From positions 434,001 to 498,000 of the forward strand of contig NZ_BBLT01000004.1 of assembly GCF_000775915.1 (NCBI RefSeq): a stretch of 64,000 bases of DNA, in the 5' to 3' direction. The notes beneath the pieces are model-generated. The model did no database searches. It was not told the origin of the DNA and saw nothing but the letters and a program-made list of their open reading frames with translations. This DNA comes from Sporocytophaga myxococcoides. GTDB lineage: Bacteria > Bacteroidota > Bacteroidia > Cytophagales > Cytophagaceae. Made by a program: the position numbers and the translations under genes. The first letter of the stretch is position 1. Every line of letters starts with the position of its first letter. Positions 53,883-63,170 of the stretch are shown piece after piece.

Positions 53883-54084
53883 ATAATATTATATGTTAAA
53901 ATGTTTATTTAGACCAAACGAGCGGCGTACTTCACCGGCTCAACCAATGCACTGTGTGATTTCAGAATGAAACATCAGAGTGTTCCACCTTGCAGATTTT
54001 TTAGCTTTATTTTATTCAGATAAAGTATGCAGAAGTTTTAACCTTCAAATAGAAAAAATGTTAAAAGCGCCAATCTAAAAATTT

Positions 54085-54630
54085 TTAATCAATATTTAAT
54101 TTATGTAGAGCAAGCATTGCACCTGCCACAGAACCTGAAACTTTGATTTCTCCCTGAAAAAGCATTGTTTTAAGCTCTTCAATCGATACCAAAAGAACTT
54201 CTATTGCCTCAGTTTCATCAAGATGCTGATCTCCTGATTTATTAGCATTTTTTACTCCATATAAATGAATCTTGTTTGTGTCTTTCGTTGGATTGTCTAT
54301 CAGTTCTGCGATCTTTACTACTTTACCAGAGTATCCGGTTTCTTCATTAAGTTCCCTTAAAGCCGCTTCTTCCGGGCTTTCAGTTTCAGGGTCATAGATT
54401 CCTCCGGGTAACTCAATTAATATTTCACCAGACCCATGCTTATATTGCTTAACAAGGACAACTTTTTTATTTTTAGTAAGGGCAAAAATAATTACTACCT
54501 CTGGTCTTACACTAACAAAATAATCATCTACAATTTTTCCATCAGGGAGTTGAACTAGATCCTTTCGCAGTTTATACCATTTATGGTTAAATACTATTTC
54601 AGAAGCCAGTGTTTTCCATTTCTCAATCAT
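54085..54630 (-). CDS. Nudix hydrolase, ADP-ribose pyrophosphatase-like
   Basis: The 181-residue protein carries the Nudix box GGIYDPETESPEEAALRELNEETGY at about residues 75-99, with its Arg-Glu and Glu-Glu metal ligands. The N-terminal region KWYKLRKDLVQLPDGKIVDDYFVS is typical of ADP-ribose pyrophosphatases. It would hydrolyse ADP-ribose or a related sugar nucleotide in the cytoplasm. It stands alone, about 100 bases from the YceI gene. Confidence 0.9.
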   Translation of the reverse strand: MIEKWKTLASEIVFNHKWYKLRKDLVQLPDGKIVDDYFVSVRPEVVIIFALTKNKKVVLVKQYKHGSGEILIELPGGIYDPETESPEEAALRELNEETGYSGKVVKIAELIDNPTKDTNKIHLYGVKNANKSGDQHLDETEAIEVLLVSIEELKTMLFQGEIKVSGSVAGAMLALHKLNID

Positions 54631-54735
54631 AGTGCAATAATATAAATAAGCATTGACAAAGATGTCATAAAAAAAATGCTTTTATTAAAAATAAAATTGA
54701 CAGAAAATTTGATACGATCCGCTTTTGATAACAGG

Positions 54736-55296
54736 CTAATCTTTTTTTTCCAAATCAGTTTTAATAATTATGGTATGCTCATCTTGTACTTTATTTCCAA
54801 ATATTTTCGGAGGAGTAATTTTATAATCAGTGATAAGTACCTTCCACTCAGCTTCAGCTGTCAGTTTATCACCATTTCTTCGTAGAGAACCTTCTACTGT
54901 TATTTCTCTTGATACTCCATGCATTTTAAAATTGCCTTTGACTGTTACTTTCTGACTTCCATCTTTTTCTGCATTAAGATCTGAGATTATCTTTCCTTCA
55001 AATTCAGCATTGGGATATTTATCTGTTTCAATCAACTCCTTCATATGCTTATTTCGCTTTTTTATTCCTGTATCTATACTTTCAAAAGGGACAGAGAAAT
55101 AAACAGTTTTTTGCTTGAGATTAATTGTTCCTTTGAGCTGGTTTGAATTTCCTGTATAACTGTTCAATGAAGCTTTTGCCTTAAATTCCGCATGTCCGCT
55201 TTCTGTTGTAAAAGTCTGGGCATTGACATTGTTTAATAATAAATAAAAGAAGAAAAACGGATTAAGAAATAGGGAAATAACTTTTTTATTCATCAT
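54736..55296 (-). CDS. YceI-family periplasmic protein
   Basis: The 186-residue protein has a signal peptide (MMNKKVISLFLNPFFFFYLL, cleavage near NAQ) and a lipocalin-like YceI barrel. Diagnostic segments are LKGTINLKQKTVYFSVPFESIDTG, KRNKHMKELIETDKYPNAEFEGKI and FKMHGVSREITVEGSL. YceI proteins bind polyisoprenoid or other hydrophobic ligands in the periplasm. Two adjacent ATGs at 55296 and 55293 make the first residue ambiguous. It is transcribed alone. Confidence 0.9.
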   Translation of the reverse strand: MMNKKVISLFLNPFFFFYLLLNNVNAQTFTTESGHAEFKAKASLNSYTGNSNQLKGTINLKQKTVYFSVPFESIDTGIKKRNKHMKELIETDKYPNAEFEGKIISDLNAEKDGSQKVTVKGNFKMHGVSREITVEGSLRRNGDKLTAEAEWKVLITDYKITPPKIFGNKVQDEHTIIIKTDLEKKD

Positions 55297-55456
55297 AAGA
55301 CAATTCTTTTCTAAGTAACTAACACTTATCTGTCCTGCCTTGTTATCAAGGTTAAACCAAAATAATAAAAACTAAGTAAAAAGAAATTAAATAAATATTT
55401 TATTTTCAGCCTTTAATAGCCCTAATCATTTAAAAAATTCATATTGTTTTCCTGAT

Positions 55457-57706
55457 ATGATCGAAGAAAAAAATCTGAATCTTAATCAAGAAATGTTTCA
55501 GATTCTGATAAAAAGCAGTTCCGAAGGAATATTAGCTTTTGATACAGGATTAAAATTAACGGTCTGGAATAAAACCATGGAGGAAAAGACGGGCAAAAAG
55601 GCTGAAGAATGCTTAGGGAAATTTATTTTTGATGTACTTCCTCATCTTTTTCCGGAGGAAACAGGAAAGAAGTTTTTCGAGACCCTTAAAGGTAAAAATT
55701 CCATCTCTCAAAACGGAATATTTATCTCGGGCGAACTAGGTCAGAATATTTCTTATGACGCGAAATATTTTCCTATCAAAAGTGGCGAAGAGGTAGAAGG
55801 GGGGCTTGTAATTATTAATGAGGTTACAGAGAGTAATTCTGTAAAAAAACAACTTGATCTGCTTGAACAAACTATAAAAACTGCCTTTGACAGCACACCG
55901 TATGACTATTGGCTTCTGGATGCTGAAGGGAAATTTATCTTACAGAATAATCACTCCATTCAAAACTTTGGTGACCTGAAAGGAAAATATTTTAAAGATC
56001 TTACCATATCTCCTGAGTTTCCGACAAAATGGAAAACAGATTTTGAAAAATTACGCAAAGGAGAAACGGTGACGAGAGAACAAAACGTTTTCATCAATCA
56101 GGAAGAAAAGCACTTTTACACTATCATCACACCGGTTAAACAGAACCAGGAAGTTATGGCCATAGTAGGTCTTAGCATCGATATTACTGAAAGAATCAAA
56201 AATGATAACATCAGATTAAGAAATGAGCTGGAACTAAAAACACTTCTTGAAAATTCTCCGGATATAATAGCAAGACTCGATCTTGATTTGAAGATTACTT
56301 ATATCAACAGAACAATAGGAAAAATCAGTTCATCCCAACCATCTTCCTTTATTGGAAAAACTTACCTTGAACTTGGGATGGATCCTCAGGAGTATGAAAT
56401 TTTCGAAAAGCAGGCGCGTACTTCAATAAAAGAAAAAACCCCATTAGAGTTTGAGAATGATTACAAATCTCGTCAGGGGATCATTTCATTTTCTATAAGA
56501 CTGACACCTGAATTTTCAAGCACCGGTGAAGTATGCAGTGTGCTGATGATATCCAGAGAAACTACAGGACTTGAAAAAGTCAGAAACCAGCTTCTTGAAA
56601 ATCAAAACCGGCTCTCAAGCATTATGTCAAATATTCCAGGTGTTGTTTTTAAATGCAAAAACGACCCAAACTGGACTATGGAATTCATTAGTGATGGAGT
56701 AAAACAACTCACAGGATATGAAGTAAATGAGCTTCTTTATAACAATGTACTTTCATATCAGAAACTTATACATCCGGCCGATCGAGCACGACTCTGGGAA
56801 GAAGTTCAAAGTGCTACAGATTCTGATGGCAATTACCTTGTGGAATACAGGATTATTACTAAAGAAGGCAAAATCAAGTGGGTTTGGGAACAAGGAAGAC
56901 TAGTTAACAACGGTGGGTTTTCCGGCTCATTGGAAGGCGTGATGATAGACATTACAGAGCGTAAAGATTTTGAAGAAGCTTTGAAAAAAAGTGAATCCGA
57001 ACTAAAGAAAACCAATGCAGAACTTGAAGCTTATATCTATAAAGCTTCTCATGACCTTAGAGGGCCTCTTGCTTCTATAATAGGTCTGACAATGGTTGCC
57101 GAAATGGAAATCAAAGAAGATCAGACATTGCAGTTTATTAAACTTATAAGGAACCGTACAGAGCGACTTAACGATACTTTAACCAACCTGCTTGATCTTG
57201 CAAAAATCAAACAAAAAGTATTGGAACCAGAACACATTATTGCTGAAGATCTTGTAAATGAAATCATTGATGGTCTTACAAATAAATCCGGTCTATCTAA
57301 CATTGAATTTCATAAGAATCTTCCTTTTAAGGATTTTTTTTATGATCCATTCATATTAACCAGTATTCTCCATAATCTTATAGAAAACAGTATCGATTTC
57401 AAGCAGTCTGTGGAATCCCCTCGAATATCAATAAGCATGAGTAATGAAGCTGATGGTATAAGAATTGATATTGAAGATAATGGTATTGGTATAGGTGAAG
57501 ATATCAGAGACAAAATTTTTACAATGTTTTACAGAGGACATGATAAATCTACCGGATCAGGGCTAGGATTATATATAGTAAAGTCTTCTGTTGATAAAGT
57601 CGGGGGTACTATTGATGTTAAAAGTGAGCCAAATAAGGGAAGTAGATTTTCGATTTTTCTTCCTTGTATTGATAATAATCAAAGTGAGACTATTCATAGG
57701 CAATAA
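55457..57706 (+). CDS. Soluble histidine kinase with four PAS domains
   Basis: The 749-residue protein has no membrane segment. PAS domains lie at about 10-125, 130-250, 255-375 and 380-505, the last with a PAC segment WVWEQGRLVNN. The HisKA domain has H-box YKASHDLRGPLAS near residue 525, and HATPase_c has DNGIGIGEDI and STGSGLGLYIV. It should sense a cytoplasmic redox, ligand or energy signal and phosphorylate an unlinked regulator. No response regulator is adjacent. It ends 17 bases before a convergent membrane protein gene. Confidence 0.9.
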   Translation: MIEEKNLNLNQEMFQILIKSSSEGILAFDTGLKLTVWNKTMEEKTGKKAEECLGKFIFDVLPHLFPEETGKKFFETLKGKNSISQNGIFISGELGQNISYDAKYFPIKSGEEVEGGLVIINEVTESNSVKKQLDLLEQTIKTAFDSTPYDYWLLDAEGKFILQNNHSIQNFGDLKGKYFKDLTISPEFPTKWKTDFEKLRKGETVTREQNVFINQEEKHFYTIITPVKQNQEVMAIVGLSIDITERIKNDNIRLRNELELKTLLENSPDIIARLDLDLKITYINRTIGKISSSQPSSFIGKTYLELGMDPQEYEIFEKQARTSIKEKTPLEFENDYKSRQGIISFSIRLTPEFSSTGEVCSVLMISRETTGLEKVRNQLLENQNRLSSIMSNIPGVVFKCKNDPNWTMEFISDGVKQLTGYEVNELLYNNVLSYQKLIHPADRARLWEEVQSATDSDGNYLVEYRIITKEGKIKWVWEQGRLVNNGGFSGSLEGVMIDITERKDFEEALKKSESELKKTNAELEAYIYKASHDLRGPLASIIGLTMVAEMEIKEDQTLQFIKLIRNRTERLNDTLTNLLDLAKIKQKVLEPEHIIAEDLVNEIIDGLTNKSGLSNIEFHKNLPFKDFFYDPFILTSILHNLIENSIDFKQSVESPRISISMSNEADGIRIDIEDNGIGIGEDIRDKIFTMFYRGHDKSTGSGLGLYIVKSSVDKVGGTIDVKSEPNKGSRFSIFLPCIDNNQSETIHRQ

Positions 57707-57719
57707 CCTCACTTTGATA
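57679..57719. terminator. Hairpin between convergent genes
   Basis: An 11-base stem (ATCAAAGTGAG at 57679-57689 with CTCACTTTGAT at 57709-57719) spans the kinase stop codon. The 19-base loop and weak T-tract make this a modest terminator call. Confidence 0.5.
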
Positions 57720-57723
57720 AATT

Positions 57724-58191
57724 TCAGGATTCCATTTTGGAATGGTAACTGATTTGAAGTTCTTTAAAGACAAATCCTGAAACACCTCCAAAAACCATGT
57801 GGGCAAAGGCATTTACAACATTTCTTCCTTCTGCAAACCAGGGAAAAATCATGGCAAATCCGTAGAAATGTATAAAATACAGTACGAGTCCGAAAACTAC
57901 ACCTATTAGAGTTCCTGTAACCAGGGACTGGAATCGAATAAGAAAAACCAAAATAAGGGAATAGAGAATTGAGACGCTAAAGTGAATAATTCCGGCCAAC
58001 AAAACTATTCCTAAATTAAATTCCCGATTACTTAGAATTCCTTTTCCAAGTATCATTGCAGAAATCATTCTTGGTGGCACCCAAGGACTGGTTTTCAGAT
58101 ACAATGCCATTAACAGCATTTGAATTACAAGGAAAAACAAACCTGCAATCAAACCTGCGTAAACCCCTTCTTTCAAATCTTCCCTGTTCAT
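57724..58191 (-). CDS. Integral membrane protein of unknown function
   Basis: The 155-residue protein has four membrane helices (about 10-32, 56-85, 88-112 and 122-145) with the polar loop SPWVPPRMISAMILGKGIL between the first two. The last loop carries WFAEGRNVVNAFAHMVFGGVSG. No family name is certain; the pattern resembles small DUF-type inner-membrane proteins. It is separated by about 55 bases from the S41 protease gene upstream of it and in the same direction. Confidence 0.7.
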   Translation of the reverse strand: MNREDLKEGVYAGLIAGLFFLVIQMLLMALYLKTSPWVPPRMISAMILGKGILSNREFNLGIVLLAGIIHFSVSILYSLILVFLIRFQSLVTGTLIGVVFGLVLYFIHFYGFAMIFPWFAEGRNVVNAFAHMVFGGVSGFVFKELQISYHSKMES

Positions 58192-58245
58192 AACGAATAA
58201 TTCATAATTCTTTCATTAAAAACAAAGCCTGATGCTTATTAGTGC

Positions 58246-59310
58246 TTACTTTGTTATATTCTTAATGGCTGCATCTATTAACGGATCTTTTCCTGCAAGG
58301 AAATCTGTAGTAGTAAGTGTTTTATAAATTTCCGGAGCCAACCCGGTTTTCTCAAAAACATTATTATGCTTATCTGTAGTGATGCTGGAAACAACAGTAT
58401 ACTGAATTCCATTTGGTAAACTTCTTTGAATGATAGGGCTGAAGGCTCCACCAGTAGTATCACCTATAGAGGTAACATTAGGCAAATCTTTGGTTGCCAT
58501 TACAAAGTGCTCTGTTGCACTAAAGTCATAACGATTAGTTAGAATGGCTACTGGCTTAGTGCCAAATGATCCACGGCCATCTCCCTGAGTATAGAGTCCA
58601 TAGGCATCTGAAAAATTATTATCGAGAGGTCCTGTTTTATTTTTGAGATAGCCATATAATTGTGTTGTACCTGTAAAATAAGAGGCAAGTTTTTGAGCAG
58701 AAGAAAGGACACCTCCCCCATTGTTCCGCATATCCATAATCACTCCAATCAGTTGGGGATTTCTATTCACTATATTTCTCAGTGTATCTCTGACCGGAAG
58801 ATTAGTAAGAAATGTGCCCACATGAAAGTAGAGAATATTGTTGTTTATAAAGCCGTATCTTATGATAGTATCTGTTTTGTTTTTATCTGAATAATCAGGA
58901 GCTGTTACAAAATTTACCTTATTATTAAGATATCTGCCCCTCACCAGACTTGAACTAAAATTAGAGGAATATTCATAATGCCTCTCATTTGCCCAGGTTA
59001 CTCCGTTAGGCTTTTTTAATGAAATATGTCCATCAAGCAAAGGACGCAGCATATTTTTAAAAATCTCAAAAAGTTCATCGTCTGTTGTTGAGGCATTTAC
59101 TAAGGGTCTGTTTGAATTGTATACAGACTGCCAATCGACCTTATCGTAACTGAAAAAGGGATATGTATTATTGATATCGTTCCAAAAGATTTCAAAGTTT
59201 TTTTCTGCCGAGGAACTTTTATTGGGTTCTATCAAAGCTTTTTCACAGGCCGAAAAAAATATAATCAACAACAGAAATGAATAAATATATTTTATTTGAA
59301 TGAGTTTCAC
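58246..59310 (-). CDS. S41-family peptidase (C-terminal processing protease-like) lipoprotein
   Basis: The 354-residue protein has a lipoprotein signal with FFSAC, Cys22. The S41 domain shows GVIMDMRNNGGGVLSSAQKL near residue 190 and the catalytic Ser264 in RYDFSATEHFVMA, followed by GDTTGGAFSP. No PDZ domain is recognisable, so this is the short, tail-like S41 type. It would cut proteins in the periplasm or at the outer membrane. The start is a GTG at 59310; no ATG lies before the signal peptide and an upstream stop closes the frame. Confidence 0.82.
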   Translation of the reverse strand: MKLIQIKYIYSFLLLIIFFSACEKALIEPNKSSSAEKNFEIFWNDINNTYPFFSYDKVDWQSVYNSNRPLVNASTTDDELFEIFKNMLRPLLDGHISLKKPNGVTWANERHYEYSSNFSSSLVRGRYLNNKVNFVTAPDYSDKNKTDTIIRYGFINNNILYFHVGTFLTNLPVRDTLRNIVNRNPQLIGVIMDMRNNGGGVLSSAQKLASYFTGTTQLYGYLKNKTGPLDNNFSDAYGLYTQGDGRGSFGTKPVAILTNRYDFSATEHFVMATKDLPNVTSIGDTTGGAFSPIIQRSLPNGIQYTVVSSITTDKHNNVFEKTGLAPEIYKTLTTTDFLAGKDPLIDAAIKNITK

Positions 59311-59343
59311 TGAATAAGTTTTTTAGCTTTTATAACTTGGATA

Positions 59344-60150
59344 TTAGAACATTATAGCAAGCCCTAAGGTCAGGCTTTGAATGACCATTTGCTCCTTTCT
59401 TGGTTCCTTGTATTGATAATAGTAAAAGATATAGTTAATGTCGAATCCGATGTTTTGGGAGATACTATAACTATAAGTGAGTCTGCTTTCAAGGCCAAAA
59501 TAGTTTTTGAATAAAGATGCCCCGGAAACTTTAGTAGCCTCGCCCTCTTCAGGAGTTAACTTTCTTGAAGCGGTATTGAAAATTGATGCCGAAAGAGCAT
59601 ATTGAAACTCGTGTTGACCAGAAATATAAACAGGCATAATCTGAGGACCAACAGAAAGGAAACGGTCTTTAAGTTTATTTTCATAATCCAAAACCAGAAA
59701 TTTTTTGTTGATGACATCAAATTGTGCAAAGCCACCAAGTCCGAGACTGAAACGGTCATCAAAATGTATTCTTCCAAGATAATATACCCTGGTCTGGAAC
59801 ATCATAAATTTAACCTGACTTTGCGTAAGGCCTTTAACCTGATCAGGAATAAAAGTCCCAAGATCGCCCGAATAAGAGAAACCTTTATTCTCATCCGTTT
59901 TAAGTTTACTGCTTAAAAAGTATAACCTAGCACCAAGGAAAGAATTATATCCCTTATAAGAATATTCTCCTGTTACTGGAATACTTTTCTTTTTGTAGAC
60001 ATAAGAAGAAATTACTCTGTCTTTTAAAGTACTCCCAACTAAACCACTGCTAACGGAAATTTTATTGAAGCTTTCCTGACCTTTTGAAGATATTGCAAAA
60101 GTCATGAATATTAGGAGAATCGCTAAGGAATGAGCTTTTTTCAGATTCAT
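59344..60150 (-). CDS. Predicted outer membrane beta-barrel protein
   Basis: The product is 268 residues from the ATG at 60150. It has a signal peptide (MNLKKAHSLAILLIFMTFAIS, cleavage near KGQ) and about ten alternating beta-strands rich in Tyr, Phe and Ser, ending in a C-terminal strand with a final Phe (LGLAIMF), which fits an outer membrane barrel. ATGs at 60192 and 60177 in the same frame are less likely because they precede the signal peptide. No family is recognised. It lies 33 bases upstream of, and in the same direction as, the S41 protease gene. Confidence 0.68.
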   Translation of the reverse strand: MNLKKAHSLAILLIFMTFAISSKGQESFNKISVSSGLVGSTLKDRVISSYVYKKKSIPVTGEYSYKGYNSFLGARLYFLSSKLKTDENKGFSYSGDLGTFIPDQVKGLTQSQVKFMMFQTRVYYLGRIHFDDRFSLGLGGFAQFDVINKKFLVLDYENKLKDRFLSVGPQIMPVYISGQHEFQYALSASIFNTASRKLTPEEGEATKVSGASLFKNYFGLESRLTYSYSISQNIGFDINYIFYYYQYKEPRKEQMVIQSLTLGLAIMF

Positions 60151-60220
60151 TTGATTATAAGAAAGTGCCTTATACATTGTTTGGCCTGTCAATATTCGGA
60201 CTTTAAAATGAATTTATTGA

Positions 60221-60682
60221 TTAAGGAGCTCCGAAAATTTCTCTGAGCACCTTAGTTCTGAAATCAAATATGTCATTCAATTTATTTTTTACAAGGAGTT
60301 CATGAGCGATAGCGCCTAGCAGACCAAACGGAAGAGCATAATGTACCAGATCCTCCATTTCAACCCCTTCCTCCACTTCTTTAAACTTATGCAAATGATG
60401 CCAGAAAGCATAAGGGCCAAACCGTTGTTCATCAACAAATAAATGCTGATACTCAACATGGGTTATTTCAGTGACCCAGTTCAGAGGAATTCCTAATATC
60501 GGAGTTACTGTATAACGAATGATCATCCCGGGATGTATAGGACCATCGTTTTTTGACAAGACCTTAAAATCCAATGAGGTAGGAGTAATTTTTGAAAGAT
60601 TATGAGGAGAAGTAAAGAAATCCCAGGCTCGCTCTATTTTAACCGGTAATATCTGAACCCTGTTTAAAGTATATATTTTCAT
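60221..60682 (-). CDS. SRPBCC (START-like) family protein
   Basis: The 153-residue protein has the polyketide cyclase/SRPBCC pattern: a first strand, a helix with ERAWDFFTSPHNLSKITP, then WVTEITHVEYQHLFVDEQRFGPYAFWHHLHKF, and a final helix ending FDFRTKVLREIFG. It matches the group of ligand-binding SRPBCC proteins often found next to NAD-dependent epimerases. It has no signal peptide and would bind a hydrophobic ligand in the cytoplasm. It is 70 bases before the start of the barrel protein gene, in the same direction. Confidence 0.8.
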   Translation of the reverse strand: MKIYTLNRVQILPVKIERAWDFFTSPHNLSKITPTSLDFKVLSKNDGPIHPGMIIRYTVTPILGIPLNWVTEITHVEYQHLFVDEQRFGPYAFWHHLHKFKEVEEGVEMEDLVHYALPFGLLGAIAHELLVKNKLNDIFDFRTKVLREIFGAP

Positions 60683-60875
60683 TCAGTAATTTCAATGTAA
60701 AACTATCGGTTTTGTTTTCTTCAAATGTTAAAAGTAAGCTTTATTGATGGTATACTTTGCAGTATTCAACTTTTTTTCAAACATTTTTCCAATTTCACAT
60801 TTTAAATAAACAACTGAATTTCAAATACTTAAATCAAAAGCCGCATTTGGGAGTAAAATTTTTTCCTTCAATGAT

Positions 60876-60906
60876 TTGGATTTTACTTCACCATAACCTA
60901 ATTTAG
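60876..60906 (+). promoter_or_regulatory. Candidate Bacteroidota promoter upstream of MetY-like gene
   Basis: TTG at 60876-60878 and TAATTTAG at 60899-60906 are 20 bases apart and near-match the Bacteroidota consensus (TTG, about 19 bases, TAnnTTTG). The start codon is about 55 bases further on. The rest of the gap 60683-60960 is AT-rich with nothing else visible. Confidence 0.35.
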
Positions 60907-60960
60907 TCTATAGATTTAATAGAGTATAAAATCAAGTAATCATTTAATCCTGATATAGCC

Positions 60961-62172
60961 ATGAAAAACTCATTTAACAACCCATACATTTTATCTGAAA
61001 ACAATTCTGATTTGTTTGAGGAATATTTAAATCCTTCAGAAAAAGCTGAAGAATATGGTCAGGATTATTCTACCACTAATCCCAAAGTAACTTTCTTTGA
61101 ACAACGCATAGCAGCATTAGAAGGTGGAACAAATGCTTTAGTGGTGAAATCTCTTCATGCTGCCAAATTCCTTTTATTTAAAACATTACTAACTGCAGGA
61201 CAAAATATAGTAACTGTTAATCCATCTACCTTCCAGGGAAAAGAAAAATCCAAGCTACAGGTTATGGGAATTGCGGTTAAAACAGTATCAAAATATAGTC
61301 TTCCGGCATTTAAAAGTTTAATTGATAATAAAACAGGGATCATATTTCTTGAAACAATAGGTGAAAATGATCTGAGCATTCCTGATTTTGCCAGAATCAT
61401 TGCAGTGGCGAAGGAAAAGAACGTACCTGTTGTGGTGGATAATAGTCATGGTGTTGCTGGTTATTTTATAAAACCATTAAGCAAAGGTGCTTCGATAGTT
61501 ATTGAAAGTACAGGTGAATATTTCGACAACGCATCAAACACTCCTCAGGCAGTTATTATTGAAGGAAATACTGATTGGTCAAAATTCAATATAAAAACCT
61601 CCCCTGAAGAAATATCTTACCTTACTTTAGACAATGGCTTGATCAGACTTGAAAACATAAGCGCTTCTTCAAAAGTGACCTTAATAGATCTTCTCAGAAA
61701 ATCAGCATCAAATTACAATAAATACGAAATCCCCAATGATCCTTTAAGTCTTATACATAAACTGGAAACTATCTATTCAAAAGCTTCCCAAAGGTCTGAG
61801 AACGCATTACAGATTGCTAAATATCTCAACTCTAATGACCATATTGCCAAAGTCGTTTATGCAGGTTTGCCAAATTCTGAGAGTTATTTACCAGCATTTA
61901 TTAATATGAGAAATGGATTCGGAAACAGAATCGGGTTTTATTTAAAAGACAGAACCCAAACCGGAGCATTTGTAAAATCAATCAACGAGAAAACCCCGGG
62001 AATAAAATTGAAAATAGTATTGAATGAAAACGGGCCGCTTATAATATTCTCGGCTTCAGAAGACGCCATTAGTACAGTAGTTGCCCTTGAAAATGCTTTA
62101 AACAATTTAAAAAGACCTATTGTCGAAGCGCAAGCCCTTCAATTGACTAGTAATCTAAATGAAATTATATAA
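60961..62172 (+). CDS. MetY-like Cys/Met metabolism PLP-fold protein lacking the PLP lysine
   Basis: The 403-residue protein aligns end to end with O-acetylhomoserine sulfhydrylase (MetY) and other Cys/Met metabolism enzymes. It has YSTTNPKVTFFEQRIAALEGG near the start, VVVDNSHGVAG with Asp160 (the residue that binds the pyridine ring), GASIVIESTGEY at 176-187, and the C-terminal FINMRNGFGNRIGFY. In active enzymes the stretch at 181-187 reads like VHSATKW, with the Lys forming the PLP Schiff base. Here Glu186 takes that place, and the preceding motif TASGMAAI is also lost (VVKSLHAAKF). A standard MetY reaction is therefore unlikely. It may be a regulatory or structural paralogue. It stands alone, followed by a terminator. 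Confidence 0.8.
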   Translation: MKNSFNNPYILSENNSDLFEEYLNPSEKAEEYGQDYSTTNPKVTFFEQRIAALEGGTNALVVKSLHAAKFLLFKTLLTAGQNIVTVNPSTFQGKEKSKLQVMGIAVKTVSKYSLPAFKSLIDNKTGIIFLETIGENDLSIPDFARIIAVAKEKNVPVVVDNSHGVAGYFIKPLSKGASIVIESTGEYFDNASNTPQAVIIEGNTDWSKFNIKTSPEEISYLTLDNGLIRLENISASSKVTLIDLLRKSASNYNKYEIPNDPLSLIHKLETIYSKASQRSENALQIAKYLNSNDHIAKVVYAGLPNSESYLPAFINMRNGFGNRIGFYLKDRTQTGAFVKSINEKTPGIKLKIVLNENGPLIIFSASEDAISTVVALENALNNLKRPIVEAQALQLTSNLNEII

Positions 62173-62222
62173 ATAAATTCTTAACTTCTTTCAACCAGAA
62201 GTGGCTGTATAATTCCCCAACA

Positions 62223-62253
62223 AAAAAGAGGTTTAAACGAACCTCTTTTTTAT
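62223..62253 (+). terminator. Terminator after MetY-like gene
   Basis: An 11-base stem (AAAAAGAGGTT at 62223-62233 with AACCTCTTTTT at 62240-62250) is followed by more T. It lies about 50 bases after the stop codon. Confidence 0.88.
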
Positions 62254-62284
62254 TTTTGCTCTAAAGTACTTTCACCTTCGTTCC

Positions 62285-62902
62285 TTATAAAGAATAATAA
62301 TCTTCCTTTTCATGAGAAAGGACTTTAATGAGTTTCATCCGGACAAGATTAACCAGAATCCTGCTAGCTCTCCACCTTGATATATTGGCTATTTTACAAA
62401 AAGCCTTTAAAGTTATTCTGTCATTATGTTCCAGATATTCCAAAATAATCTTCTCCGCTTTTCCAATTGTAATCTGAGCGTCAAAACCTTTGGTATCACT
62501 TTTCATTACATCCAGCATAACCTTACTAGCAAGCAGGCACTGATCCTTGACACGGATATAAGCCCACCATTTTCCATCTTCACCTTTTGAATAATGAGGT
62601 TTGTCATCACTCTCCGGAACTTCTGCAATCAATATACTTTTACCATCAATGACCTCTTCGGTAAAATTTATTTTTATCTCCGGTTTACAAAAAAAAGAAG
62701 CCGCTCCTTCGAGCATGTGCCGTTCCTCCTCCGCCTTCGCGCCGGCGATACTGCCATTATCCCTCACCCCTACCATTATCCTGCCTCCCTTTGTATTAGC
62801 AAATGCTACAATTGTTTTGGCAATCTTTTGAACACTGCCAATGGTTTGTTTAAAATCAAGCACTTCATTTTCCCCCTGCCTTATCTGTTGCCTGAGATTC
62901 AT
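62285..62902 (-). CDS. AlbA_2 (Schlafen AlbA-like) domain protein with winged-helix end
   Basis: The 205-residue protein begins with the AlbA_2/AAA_4 domain: GENEVLDFKQTI, then KTIVAFANTKGGRIMVGVRDNGSIAGA, and ILIAEVPESDDKPHYSKGEDGKWWAYIRVKDQ. The C-terminal 60 residues (from about 145) form a helix-turn-helix unit (ITLKAFCKIANISRWRASRILVNLVRMKLIKVL). Proteins of this type bind nucleic acid and often regulate transcription or act in defence. It is short for the family and lacks the long middle domain of bigger relatives. Its start codon abuts the left end of a short MITE-like segment. Confidence 0.85.
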   Translation of the reverse strand: MNLRQQIRQGENEVLDFKQTIGSVQKIAKTIVAFANTKGGRIMVGVRDNGSIAGAKAEEERHMLEGAASFFCKPEIKINFTEEVIDGKSILIAEVPESDDKPHYSKGEDGKWWAYIRVKDQCLLASKVMLDVMKSDTKGFDAQITIGKAEKIILEYLEHNDRITLKAFCKIANISRWRASRILVNLVRMKLIKVLSHEKEDYYSL

Positions 62903-63052
62903 ATTAAGTTATAAGTTGAAAGTTAAAAGTTTAAAGTAGAAATTTAAAGGATAGCACTTTTAAGTAGCCATATCCATGATAGTTTCGCCTTATTTCATTA
63001 TACTATATTAATGATTTTAAGCAAAAACTTAAAGTATAAGTTCCTTTATGCG

Positions 63053-63100
63053 TAAAAGCCTGCAGACAATTCAATATACTGACATGTCTTCAGGCTTTTA
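63053..63100. terminator. Hairpin inside the intergenic segment
   Basis: A ten-base stem (TAAAAGCCTG at 63053-63062 with CAGGCTTTTA at 63091-63100) has an inner AGACA/TGTCT pairing. It lies about 70 bases after the TonB receptor stop on the minus strand and may end that transcript. Confidence 0.5.
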
Positions 63101-63126
63101 AACCTTAATTTTACTTTTTACTTTTT

Positions 63127-63168
63127 ACTTTAGACTTATAACTTTAGACTTATAACTTTAGACTTATA
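63127..63168. repeat. Three perfect 14-base tandem repeats
   Basis: ACTTTAGACTTATA is repeated exactly three times, each unit itself two similar seven-base halves (ACTTTAG and ACTTATA). It is followed by a partial ACTTAAA that overlaps the TonB receptor stop codon. Confidence 0.9.
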
Positions 63169-63170
63169 AC

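Noticed and set aside
53883-54084. Possible tRNA or small RNA in the gap before the Nudix gene
   Set aside because: The GC-richer patch (about 53917-53945) does not fold into a cloverleaf by eye and has no anticodon arm, so no RNA gene is claimed.
62594-62914. Plus-strand frames opposite the AlbA_2 gene
   Set aside because: These are antisense to a gene with clear domain motifs. They are Ser/Leu-rich with no conserved features.
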